Assembly: GCA_902493145.1 (NCBI GenBank)
Contig: CABUOA010000009.1
Coordinates: forward strand, 5,294-69,293
Source of the DNA: an uncultured Collinsella sp.
Lineage (GTDB): Bacteria; Actinomycetota; Coriobacteriia; Coriobacteriales; Coriobacteriaceae
Reading direction: 5' to 3'
DNA length: 64,000 nucleotides
The number at the start of each line of letters is the position of its first letter. Positions within the stretch are counted from its first letter, which is position 1. Positions 52,707-61,008 of this stretch are shown here, piece after piece. Under the pieces are notes generated by a model that was not told the DNA's origin, did not search any database, and saw nothing but the letters and a program-made list of their open reading frames with translations. The translations under genes and the position numbers were made by a program.

Positions 52707-54068
52707 ATGGATACTGTTCTGAGCGTTCTCTCATCGGTCTTTTGGGGCCTGCTGATGCTTTCCGTCCTCGTGTTTTTGCACGAGGGCGGCCACTTTTTGG
52801 CGGCGCGTGCCTGCGGCGTCCGTGTGACCGAGTTCTTTTTGGGTCTGCCGTGCCGCTTTGACATCCATTACACGTCGCGTCGCATTGGAACCAAGTTTGG
52901 CGTGACCCCGCTGCTGCTGGGTGGCTACGCTGCCATCTGCGGTATGGATCCGACCGACGTCTCGTGTGCCGATCGCGTGCTCGCGGCCATCTATCGCCAC
53001 GGCCGGGTGACGGTGGCCGATCTTGCCGTCGAGCTCGAGCTGTCCGAGGAGGATGTGCTCGAGGCCTGTGCTTTGCTGTTGGGCTGGGGCTCTATCGCTC
53101 CCTGGTATGAAGAAGGGGAAAAGCCTTCGCCCAGCTACTATCCCACCAAGTACCAGACTCTGCCGCGTGACGCGGCGGGTTATACCACCTTTGACGGCCG
53201 TCGGTTCGATCGCGGGCATGCGACTGCCGAGGGCGATGTATGGGAACTGCCGTGCGACGAGGCCGAATTCCTTGCGCGCGAGCGCTCGCACACCTATTTG
53301 GGCCAGGGCTTTGTCAAGCGTGCCTTTATGCTGCTTGCGGGCATTATCGTCAATATCCTGACGGGTTTTTTGCTCCTTATGAGCATCTATTCCATCGCAG
53401 GTGTCACCGTGCCGGTGGATACCAATGTGATCGGTCAGGTTGACGAGGGGTCTATTGCCGCCAAGGCGGGTATCGAGGCCGGTGATGCGATCCTTTCGGT
53501 TGACGGTGTCTCATGTTCCACTTGGATGGATGTCTACGATGCCATCGGCAAGGCTGCCGGTAAGGACGATATCGCCATTGAGTACGAGCGTGACGGCAAG
53601 CAGCATTCGACCACGGTTGCGCTCAAAGAGGACGATCGCCTAGGTGTGTATGCCTCTACGCAGGTGGTCCGTTTAGACCCCATCACGTCGGCTCGCCTGT
53701 CGTTCTCCTATGTTGTGCAGACAGCGGAGGGCGTGATGCGCCTGCTCCAGCCGCAGCATACGATGGAGATTCTCGATCAGTCCTCTTCGATCGTGGGTAT
53801 TAGCGTTATGTCCTCACAGGCTGCTGCTGCCGGCCCTGCCACGTTCCTTTCGTTTGCCGCCCTCATTTCATTCTCGCTTGGCTTTATGAACCTGCTGCCC
53901 ATCCCGCCACTCGATGGCGGCAAGCTAGTCATCGAGATCATTCAGAAGATTTCGGGCCGCGAGCTTCCGCTCAAGGTCCAGACGATTGTGAGCTATGTGG
54001 GCATCGCGCTCTTTGCGCTGCTGTTTGTCTATATGCTTCGTTCCGACATCCTTCGATTTATTCTGTAG
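52707..54068 (+). CDS. rseP: RseP-type site-2 protease with a winged-helix-like insertion
   Basis: Intramembrane zinc metalloprotease of the RseP/RasP family. From the ATG at 52707 (453 residues) the zinc site H25EGGH29 sits in the first helix, GGYA at 72-75, a PDZ domain follows the second helix (AAKAGIEAGDAILSVDG), and LPIPPLDGGK supplies the third ligand. Residues about 81-190, between GGYA and the second helix, are an insertion absent from standard RseP; its first part (RHGRVTVADLAVELELSEEDV) has a helix-turn-helix pattern. The start is uncertain: TTG 52692 is too close to AAGGA, and ATG 52707 rather far. Confidence 0.9.
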   Translation: MDTVLSVLSSVFWGLLMLSVLVFLHEGGHFLAARACGVRVTEFFLGLPCRFDIHYTSRRIGTKFGVTPLLLGGYAAICGMDPTDVSCADRVLAAIYRHGRVTVADLAVELELSEEDVLEACALLLGWGSIAPWYEEGEKPSPSYYPTKYQTLPRDAAGYTTFDGRRFDRGHATAEGDVWELPCDEAEFLARERSHTYLGQGFVKRAFMLLAGIIVNILTGFLLLMSIYSIAGVTVPVDTNVIGQVDEGSIAAKAGIEAGDAILSVDGVSCSTWMDVYDAIGKAAGKDDIAIEYERDGKQHSTTVALKEDDRLGVYASTQVVRLDPITSARLSFSYVVQTAEGVMRLLQPQHTMEILDQSSSIVGISVMSSQAAAAGPATFLSFAALISFSLGFMNLLPIPPLDGGKLVIEIIQKISGRELPLKVQTIVSYVGIALFALLFVYMLRSDILRFIL

Positions 54069-54081
54069 GGGAGTGTTTGGA

Positions 54082-55164
54082 TTGTCTTTATCCCATCCTT
54101 TGCCTCGCGAGTTGACGCGCCCCGTGCGTGTGGGCGGTGTGCAGATCGGTGGCGGCGCGCCGGTGGTGGTCCAATCCATGACCTGCACCGATACCGCTGA
54201 TGCCCAGGCAACGCTTGCGCAAGTGTGCGCGTTGGCGCAGGCTGGCTGCGATATCGTGCGTGTGAGCGTGCCAACCGAGGCCGCGCTTGAGGGTTTCCGC
54301 ACCATCTGTGCCGAGTCTCCGGTGCCGATTGTCGCTGATATCCACTTTAACCATAAGCTCGCCATTGGTGCCGTTGAGGCCGGTGCCGCCAAGCTCCGCA
54401 TCAATCCCGGCAACATTGGCGATTGGGCCAAGGTCGATGCCGTGATCGATGCCGCGGGCGCCGCTGGGTGCGCGATTCGCATTGGCGTGAACGCGGGCTC
54501 GCTTGAGCAGGATATCGCCGAGCGCGAAGACCTCACGCAGCCCGAAAAGCTCGTGATGTCGAGCGAGCGCTTCGTCAAGCACTTTGAGGACCGCGGCTTT
54601 ACGAACATTGTGCTTTCGGCCAAGGCCCATAGCGTGCAAACGACGCTCGATACCTATCGAGCCCTGTCACGTGAGATTCCCCACGTTCCGCTTCACCTGG
54701 GCGTGACGGAGGCCGGTACCAAGCTCCAGGGCACCATTAAGAGCTCTGTGGGACTGGGTATTCTGCTCTCCGAGGGCATTGGCGACACCATGCGCGTCTC
54801 GCTCACGGCCGACCCGGTCGAGGAGCCGCCGGTCGCCTGGGGCATCCTGCAGTCGCTGGGCCTTCGCCGCCGTGGCCCCGAGATCGTCTCGTGCCCCACG
54901 TGTGCCCGCTGCCAGGTCAACCTCATCCCAATCGCCGAGGAGGTCACCGAGCGGCTCAAGAACTACTCTGCGCCGCTTTCGATTGCCGTGATGGGATGCG
55001 CGGTTAATGGCCCGGGCGAGGCCTCTGACGCCGACTTGGGCGTTGCCTGTGGACGAGGTCAGGCCCTGCTCTTTTCGCACGGCCAGATCATTGGTAAAGT
55101 AGCTGAGGACCAAATTGTCGACGCGCTTATGGCCGAGGTCGACAAGCTTATTGAGGAGAAATAA
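54082..55164 (+). CDS. ispG: 4-hydroxy-3-methylbut-2-enyl-diphosphate synthase
   Basis: Iron-sulfur enzyme of the MEP pathway, converting MEcPP to HMBPP. The 360 residues show VVVQSMTCTDTADA, ADIHFN, LRINPGNIG, LGVTEAG and the cluster cysteines in SCPTCARCQVN with GCAVNGPGEA. The start is TTG 54082, eight bases after AGGGGAG; the frame is open farther upstream but overlaps rseP. proS begins on the base after its stop. Confidence 0.95.
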   Translation: MSLSHPLPRELTRPVRVGGVQIGGGAPVVVQSMTCTDTADAQATLAQVCALAQAGCDIVRVSVPTEAALEGFRTICAESPVPIVADIHFNHKLAIGAVEAGAAKLRINPGNIGDWAKVDAVIDAAGAAGCAIRIGVNAGSLEQDIAEREDLTQPEKLVMSSERFVKHFEDRGFTNIVLSAKAHSVQTTLDTYRALSREIPHVPLHLGVTEAGTKLQGTIKSSVGLGILLSEGIGDTMRVSLTADPVEEPPVAWGILQSLGLRRRGPEIVSCPTCARCQVNLIPIAEEVTERLKNYSAPLSIAVMGCAVNGPGEASDADLGVACGRGQALLFSHGQIIGKVAEDQIVDALMAEVDKLIEEK

Positions 55165-56886
55165 ATGACCCGAGCAATGTATATGTCTACGCTGTATGCT
55201 CCGACGCTCAAAGAGGATCCGGCTGACGCCGAGCTTGCGAGCCATCGTCTGCTGCTCCGTGCCGGCATGATCCGCAAGGAGGCCGCAGGTCTCTACTCCT
55301 ACCTGCCGCTCGCCTGGCGCTCGATCCGTAAGATCGAGAACATCGTGCGCGACGAGATGGACGCCGCCGGCGCCCAGGAGCTCATGATGCCCATCATGGT
55401 CGATGCCGAGCTGTGGCGTGAGTCCGGTCGTATCGACGCCTATGGCAAGGAGCTCGTGCGCTTCGATGACCGTCATGGCCGCGAGTTCGTACTCGGCCCC
55501 ACGCACGAGGAGACCGTGACTGCTCTGGTGCGCAATGAGCTGCGTTCCTACAAGCAGCTGCCGGTGAATCTCTATCACATCCAGGACAAGTTCCGCGACG
55601 AGTTCCGTCCCCGCTTTGGCCTGATGCGCGGTCGCGAGTTCATCATGAAGGACGCCTACAGCTTCTCCGCCACGCAGGAGAGCCTGCAGGAGGAGTACGA
55701 CAAGATGAAGCAGGCTTACGCCAATATCTGCGAGCGCTGCTATATCAAGGCCCTGCCCGTTGTCGCCGATTCCGGCGAGATCGGTGGCGATACCTCCGTC
55801 GAGTACATGGCTTTGGCCGACGCCGGCGAGGCTTCTCTCGTCTATTGCGATGACTGCGGTTTTGCCGCCGATGATGAGGCTGCAAGCACCAAGGTCGTCG
55901 TGACTGAGGGTCCCGGTGACGGTACGCTTACCAAGGTTGAGACTCCGGGCATGGGCACCATTGAGGCTGTTGCTAAGTTCTTTGGGTTCCCCGAGAACGG
56001 CACGCGCAAGTCCCTGGCGCTCATCGATGCCGAGGGCAAGCCCGTCGTGGCCATTGTTCCGGGCGACCACGAGCTCAACGATTGCAAGGCCGAGCATGTC
56101 TTTGGCAAGGGCTATCGTATGATGACTGATGAGGAGCTCCAGACCTACGGTCTGCATAAGGGCTTTATCGGACCGGTTAACCTGCCCGAGGGCATTCGCC
56201 TGGTGTGCGACGAGAGCCTGCGCGAGTCCAAGCAGTGGGCCTGCGGTGCCAACGAGGTCGATTATCACTTTACCGGTGCCTGCCCCGAGCGCGACTTTAC
56301 CGTCGACGAGTGGGCCGACTTGGTAACCGTCGTTGCCGGCGATCCCTGCCCGCACTGCGGCAAGCCGCTCTCTGCTGCTCGCGGCATCGAGGTCTCGCAG
56401 GTCTTCCAGCTGGGTACCAAGTATTCCGAGGCCATGGGCGCCACCTTTATGGACGAGGACGGCAAGGAGAAGCCGCTTATCATGGGTTGCTACGGCGTGG
56501 GCGTGTCCCGCTCGCTTGCTGCCGTCGTGGAGCAGCACAACGACGAGCACGGTATCGTCTGGCCGGTTTCCGTTGCCCCGTACGAGGTCGCTGTGATTCC
56601 GCTCGATCCCAAGAAGGAGGAGTGCGCAACCGTCTGCGACCAAATCGTCGAGGGCTTGTGCGCCGAGGGTATCGAGGTCGTCGTCGACGACCGTGACGAG
56701 CGTCCCGGCTTTAAGTTTGCCGATAACGACCTTATGGGATTCCCGTATCAGGTGGTGCTTGGCAAGCGTGGCCTTAAGAATGGCACCGTTGAGCTCAAGG
56801 ACCGTGCCACGGGCGAGCGCGAGGACGTGGCGATTGACGAGGTCGTCGCCAAGGTTGCCGAGCTTGTTAAGGCGGCCCGCCGTTAA
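55165..56886 (+). CDS. proS: Proline-tRNA ligase, bacterial type
   Basis: Class II synthetase of 573 residues with the editing (INS) domain. Motif 2 lies in FRDEFRPRFGLMRGREF, the insertion domain between about 225 and 405, and motif 3 in MGCYGVGVSRSLAA; the C-terminal domain binds the anticodon. The start ATG abuts the ispG stop. Two terminators follow, ending the operon. Confidence 0.96.
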   Translation: MTRAMYMSTLYAPTLKEDPADAELASHRLLLRAGMIRKEAAGLYSYLPLAWRSIRKIENIVRDEMDAAGAQELMMPIMVDAELWRESGRIDAYGKELVRFDDRHGREFVLGPTHEETVTALVRNELRSYKQLPVNLYHIQDKFRDEFRPRFGLMRGREFIMKDAYSFSATQESLQEEYDKMKQAYANICERCYIKALPVVADSGEIGGDTSVEYMALADAGEASLVYCDDCGFAADDEAASTKVVVTEGPGDGTLTKVETPGMGTIEAVAKFFGFPENGTRKSLALIDAEGKPVVAIVPGDHELNDCKAEHVFGKGYRMMTDEELQTYGLHKGFIGPVNLPEGIRLVCDESLRESKQWACGANEVDYHFTGACPERDFTVDEWADLVTVVAGDPCPHCGKPLSAARGIEVSQVFQLGTKYSEAMGATFMDEDGKEKPLIMGCYGVGVSRSLAAVVEQHNDEHGIVWPVSVAPYEVAVIPLDPKKEECATVCDQIVEGLCAEGIEVVVDDRDERPGFKFADNDLMGFPYQVVLGKRGLKNGTVELKDRATGEREDVAIDEVVAKVAELVKAARR

Positions 56887-56919
56887 TCGACGTTTCTGCT
56901 ATTAGATGTAATTGCGGGG

Positions 56920-56964
56920 CTGCTCCGTATCTCTCTTAGGATGAGATGCGGAGCAGTCTATTTT
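56920..56964 (+). terminator. Terminator after proS
   Basis: CTGCTCCGTATCTC (56920-56933) pairs with GAGATGCGGAGCAG (56943-56956), with one T-G pair, then TCTATTTTG. Confidence 0.85.
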
Positions 56965-56992
56965 GTTGCGTGAATAAACTCGATGGGTAAAG

Positions 56993-57028
56993 GAAAACCC
57001 CACAGCCCATATGAGCTGCGGGGTTTTC
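56993..57028. terminator. Bidirectional terminator between proS and the APH-like kinase
   Basis: GAAAACCCC (56993-57001) and CAGC pair with GCTG and GGGGTTTTC (57020-57028). A and T runs lie on both sides, so it can serve the plus strand after proS and the minus strand after the kinase gene. Confidence 0.85.
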
Positions 57029-57062
57029 TTGTGCCTCCGATGCGAAATAAATCGCTCAGATA

Positions 57063-57827
57063 TTACTGATAATCGACGACATCGATCCAGTTCTTCAGGA
57101 ACTCATCGTTCACGTTGCGCTTACGAGCGAGCTCGGAAGCGGCGACGATGCTCGTCCACTGACGCACGACCTGCATGGGCATGTCGGCGCGGTCGCAGTA
57201 GAGCTCCAAGTAGGCCTCAGCCTGGTCCTTGCTGTTGAGGGCGAAGAGCAGGTAGGTGGTGGCAACGTCGGCAGCAGGGGAGCCCTGGGTGGCGTGTGCC
57301 CAGTCGCACACATAGAGCTGGCCGTCGTCGCCGACGATGACGTTGGAGGGGTTGAAGTCGCCGTGGCAGACCTTGAACTCCTTGGTCATGCCGTCCAGAC
57401 GCTCCTGAAGGTTGTAGCGCGTGGTGGCATTGAGCTGATCAAGGCTGTCGATCATGCGGGCGAACTTGTCGCGCTGACGGTTGAGCAGCGGGGAGGTATA
57501 GCCGTGGATCTCGATCTGGAGGTCGACGAACATCTCGAGATACTCACCAAAGCGCTGAGGCTCAGCAGTCATCTTCTCGGCAAGGGTGGTGCCCGGAACC
57601 TTCTCGGTCACGAGCGCCCAGCCGTTGGCGTTCTCGAGCTGGGAAACCTCGAGAGCCTTGGGGCTGCGGATGCCGCACTCATTGATGCGGGCAAGATTCA
57701 AAGCCTCGTTGAACACGTCGGAGACAGGCTTGGTCTCGTTAAAGACCTTGACGATCTTGTCGCCCAGGTCGTAAACGACCTTGTTGCCACGGCGGACGAG
57801 CTCGGTCTTGGAATCGGGTAGCAGCAT
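57063..57827 (-). CDS. APH-fold phosphotransferase of unknown substrate
   Basis: A 254-residue protein of the aminoglycoside phosphotransferase/choline kinase superfamily. It shows the nucleotide-binding N-lobe, the catalytic loop HGDFNPSN at 155-162 with Asp157, and the metal Asp175 in CDWAHATQG. The substrate is unknown; resistance is not implied, and homologues of this size act on diverse small molecules or remain uncharacterised. It follows adhE after 88 bases on the same strand, with AAAGGATG before the ATG. A strong hairpin in the gap may separate or process the two transcripts. Confidence 0.82.
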   Translation of the reverse strand: MLLPDSKTELVRRGNKVVYDLGDKIVKVFNETKPVSDVFNEALNLARINECGIRSPKALEVSQLENANGWALVTEKVPGTTLAEKMTAEPQRFGEYLEMFVDLQIEIHGYTSPLLNRQRDKFARMIDSLDQLNATTRYNLQERLDGMTKEFKVCHGDFNPSNVIVGDDGQLYVCDWAHATQGSPAADVATTYLLFALNSKDQAEAYLELYCDRADMPMQVVRQWTSIVAASELARKRNVNDEFLKNWIDVVDYQ

Positions 57828-57859
57828 GGTTGCATCCTTTCAACGATGCGATAGAAGCG

Positions 57860-57898
57860 ACGGCGGGGGTGTGTGAAACACCCGTGCACCCCCGCCGT
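57860..57898. terminator. Perfect hairpin between adhE and the APH-like kinase
   Basis: CGGCGGGGGTG (57861-57871) pairs with CACCCCCGCCG (57887-57897). On the minus strand no T run follows, so it is more likely a transcript-end stabiliser or a partial terminator that lets adhE exceed its downstream neighbour. Confidence 0.55.
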
Positions 57899-57915
57899 TA
57901 AAAACCGTGCTAAAA

Positions 57916-60564
57916 CTAGCAGACGGCGTAGTCCTGAGGCTCGCGGCCGTAGTAGGCGTCCAGGTAGAGCTCCTTGATCTCGCTCATGAGCGGGTAGCGC
58001 GGGTTTGCGCCGGTGCACTGGTCGTTGAATGCCTGCTCGGTCATCTCGTCGAGGGTGTCGAGGAAGTACTGCTCGTCAACACCGTAGTCGGCGATGGTCT
58101 TCTTGACGCCGATGAAGTCCTTGAGTTCCTCGAGCTTCGTGATGAAGTTCTCGAAAACCTCCTTGTCGTCCTTGCCCTCGATGCCGCAGTACTTGGCCAT
58201 CTCGGCGTAGTTGTGCAGCGCGTTGGGGTAAGGATACTGGGAGAAGGTACCCATCTTGACGGGAGCCTCGGCGGCGTTGTAGCGCATAACGCGGGTCAGG
58301 ATGACAGCGTTTGCGAGGCCGTGGGGCAGGTGATGGAAAGCGCCGAGCTTGTGAGCCATGGAGTGGTTGAGGCCCAGGAAGGCGTTGGCGAAGGCCATAC
58401 CGGCCATGCAAGAGGCGTTGTGCATCTCCTCGCGGGCATGCGGGTCCTTGGCGCCGTTCGTGAAGCTGGAGGGCAGGTTCTCGAAGACGAGCTTAGCAGC
58501 GCGCTCGGAGAGGCCCTTGGTGTAGTCGGAAGCCATGATGGAGACGTAGGACTCGATGGCGTGGGTCATGACGTCGATGCCGGAGGCAGCGGTCAGGCCG
58601 CGCGGGGCGGTCATGCAGTTGTCGGCGTCGACGATAGCCATGTTGGGGAGCAGCGCGTAGTCGGCGAGCGGCCACTTGATGCCGGTCTCCTTGTCGGTGA
58701 TGATGGCGAACGGCGTGCACTCGGAGCCGGTACCCGAAGAGGTCGGGACGGCGACGAAGTAGGCCTTCTTGCCCATCTCGGGGAAAGTGAAGATACGCTT
58801 GCGGATGTCCATGAAGTCCATGGCCATGTCCTCAAACTTGCACTCGGGGTGCTCGTACATCATCCACATGATCTTGCCGGCGTCCATAGCGGAGCCACCG
58901 CCGACGGCGATGATGACGTCCGGCTCAAAGAGAGCCATCTGCTTGGCGCCGCGACGTGCGCACTGCAGCGACGGATCGGGCTCGACGTCGTAGAAGCAGT
59001 CGTGGGCGATGCCCATCTCGTCGAGCTTGGCCTCGATGGCGCGGGTGTTGCCATTCTTGAAGAGGAACTGGTCGGTGACGATGAAGGCGCGCTTCTTGCC
59101 CATGACGGTACCGAGCTCGTCGAGAGCGACGGGCGTGGAACCCTTCTTGAAGTAGACCTTCTCGGGAGCGCGGAACCACAGCATGTTCTCACGGCGCTCG
59201 GCCACAGTCTTAACGTTGATCAAGTGCTTCACCCCAACGTTCTCGGAGACGGAGTTGCCGCCCCAGGAGCCGCAGCCCAGGGTCAGAGACGGCTTCATGC
59301 CAAAGTTGTACAGATCACCGATGCCGCCGTGCGAGGACGGGGTGTTGATGACGATACGGCAGGCCTTCATGACGTGCTCGAACAGGCTGATCTTCTCGGC
59401 CTGGGCGGGGTGCACGTACAGAGAGGCGGTGTGGCCCGGGCCACCGGCGAGCACCAGGTGCTCGGCCTTGTCGACGGCCTCCTGGAAGTCCTTGGCGTGA
59501 TACATGGCCAGGACCGGGGAGAGCTTCTCGTGGGAGAACTCCTCCTTGGCGGGGTCGGTGGAGGTGACCTCGGCGATCAGGATCTTGGTCTTGGCGGGAA
59601 CCTCGATGCCGGCGAGCTCAGCGATCTTGGCAGCAGCCATGCCGGGGATGCGGTGATCGAGGGCGCCATTCTTGAACATGGCGGCACGCAGTGCCTCCAT
59701 CTCGGCACCCTGCTTGACGAAGTAGCAGCCGCGCTTCTGGAACTCGGCCTTAACCTGGTCATAGATGGTGTCGATGACGGTCACGGACTGCTCGGAAGCG
59801 CAGATCATGCCGTTGTCGAAGGTCTTGGAGTGGATGATGGAGTTGACGGCGAGCAGCACGTCGGCGGTGTCGTCGATGACGACCGGGGTGTTACCGGCGC
59901 CAACGCCTAGGGCGGGCTTGCCCGAGGAGTAGGCGGCCTTGACCATGCCCGGGCCACCGGTGGCGAGGATGATGTCGACGTCGCGCATGACCATGTTGGT
60001 CAGCTCGATGGAGGGGACATCGACCCAGCCGATGATACCCTCGGGGGCGCCGGCCTTGACGGCGGCGTCAAGCACGAGCTTGGCGGCGGCGATGGTGCAC
60101 TTGGCGGCAGCCGGGTGCGGGGAGATGATGATGGCGTTGCGGGTCTTCAGGCTGATCAGCGTCTTGAAGATCGCAGTGGAGGTAGGGTTGGTCGTCGGGA
60201 TGACGGCGCCCACGATACCGATGGGCTCGGCGATCTTGGTGATGCCATAAGCCTCGTCGCGCTCCAGGACACCACAGGTCTTGGTGTTCTTGTAAGCGTT
60301 GTAGATGTACTCTGCGGCGTAGTGGTTCTTGATGACCTTGTCCTCAAGAACGCCGCGGCCGGTCTCCTCGATGGCCATCTTCGCCAACGGGATACGAGCC
60401 TTGTTGGCGGCCATGGCGGCCTCATAGAAGATCTTGTCGACCTGCTCCTGCGTGTACGTAGCAAAAAGCGCCTGGGCCTCTCGCATCTGAGCGAGCTTAG
60501 CCTCAAGCGCCTCTACGTTGTCCACGATTGCGGGAGTAGTGTTTTCCGGTGACTTTTTCACCAT
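57916..60564 (-). CDS. adhE: Bifunctional acetaldehyde-CoA / alcohol dehydrogenase
   Basis: Reduces acetyl-CoA to acetaldehyde and then to ethanol, re-oxidising NADH in fermentation. The 882 residues comprise an N-terminal aldehyde dehydrogenase (about 1-440, catalytic Cys255 in NGMICASEQ) and a C-terminal iron-dependent alcohol dehydrogenase (GGGSAMD, metal ligands in DVMTHAIESY and LNHSMAHKLGAFHHLPHG). Family members form long spirosome filaments. AAGGAGA precedes the ATG. Ethanol formation fits an anaerobic sugar fermenter. Confidence 0.96.
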   Translation of the reverse strand: MVKKSPENTTPAIVDNVEALEAKLAQMREAQALFATYTQEQVDKIFYEAAMAANKARIPLAKMAIEETGRGVLEDKVIKNHYAAEYIYNAYKNTKTCGVLERDEAYGITKIAEPIGIVGAVIPTTNPTSTAIFKTLISLKTRNAIIISPHPAAAKCTIAAAKLVLDAAVKAGAPEGIIGWVDVPSIELTNMVMRDVDIILATGGPGMVKAAYSSGKPALGVGAGNTPVVIDDTADVLLAVNSIIHSKTFDNGMICASEQSVTVIDTIYDQVKAEFQKRGCYFVKQGAEMEALRAAMFKNGALDHRIPGMAAAKIAELAGIEVPAKTKILIAEVTSTDPAKEEFSHEKLSPVLAMYHAKDFQEAVDKAEHLVLAGGPGHTASLYVHPAQAEKISLFEHVMKACRIVINTPSSHGGIGDLYNFGMKPSLTLGCGSWGGNSVSENVGVKHLINVKTVAERRENMLWFRAPEKVYFKKGSTPVALDELGTVMGKKRAFIVTDQFLFKNGNTRAIEAKLDEMGIAHDCFYDVEPDPSLQCARRGAKQMALFEPDVIIAVGGGSAMDAGKIMWMMYEHPECKFEDMAMDFMDIRKRIFTFPEMGKKAYFVAVPTSSGTGSECTPFAIITDKETGIKWPLADYALLPNMAIVDADNCMTAPRGLTAASGIDVMTHAIESYVSIMASDYTKGLSERAAKLVFENLPSSFTNGAKDPHAREEMHNASCMAGMAFANAFLGLNHSMAHKLGAFHHLPHGLANAVILTRVMRYNAAEAPVKMGTFSQYPYPNALHNYAEMAKYCGIEGKDDKEVFENFITKLEELKDFIGVKKTIADYGVDEQYFLDTLDEMTEQAFNDQCTGANPRYPLMSEIKELYLDAYYGREPQDYAVC

Positions 60565-61008
60565 TTGTGTCTCCTTGCGATCGGAGATTTACCCTACGCC
60601 TTGCATGATAGCAAGAAATTATTCGGCGAACGGTCAGATTCCTCTAAAAGGCACACTAAAACGCTTCAATAAACTGAAGCGTTTTAACCATTTAACTAAA
60701 AGCTCAACGTCTTCTCCGGGCGAATTCCTAGTTTCCCCATGGCTATGGTGTGGAGTTTGTTCATTGTTTGTTCATTAGGTCTTAGGAAATTAATGCACAT
60801 CGATCAATTCTGGCTGGTCGTGACACTAATTTTTGGTCGTTTCTATTTCATGGCAATAAACGCGTTCTCTTGTCAGACAAAACACTGGTATTAAACTAAA
60901 ACCAATGTGCCAGACAGTACATTCAGTAAGAGTGAAATATATGCCTTTGCCTCTGGGTATTTTGTCGCCCTTTACCGGTTCATGTCAGTTGAGTAGAAAG
61001 GGCGGTTT
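60565..61008. promoter_or_regulatory. Divergent intergenic region between adhE and the surface protein gene
   Basis: No coding sequence is seen in these 444 bases, which are AT-rich. For adhE (minus strand) a TATCAT -10 lies at 60610-60605, flanked by the inverted repeat CTTGC (60600-60604) / GCAAG (60611-60615). AAAACGCTTCA (60658-60668) and TGAAGCGTTTT (60675-60685) form a perfect 11-bp palindrome upstream. TTTGTTCATT occurs twice in tandem at 60756 and 60767. I see no convincing promoter for the surface gene, only its AAAGGG ribosome site at 60997-61002. Confidence 0.55.

Noticed and set aside
57063..57827. Reading the APH-like gene as an aminoglycoside resistance gene
   Set aside because: Only the general kinase fold is visible; base composition matches the neighbours and there are no mobile elements nearby.
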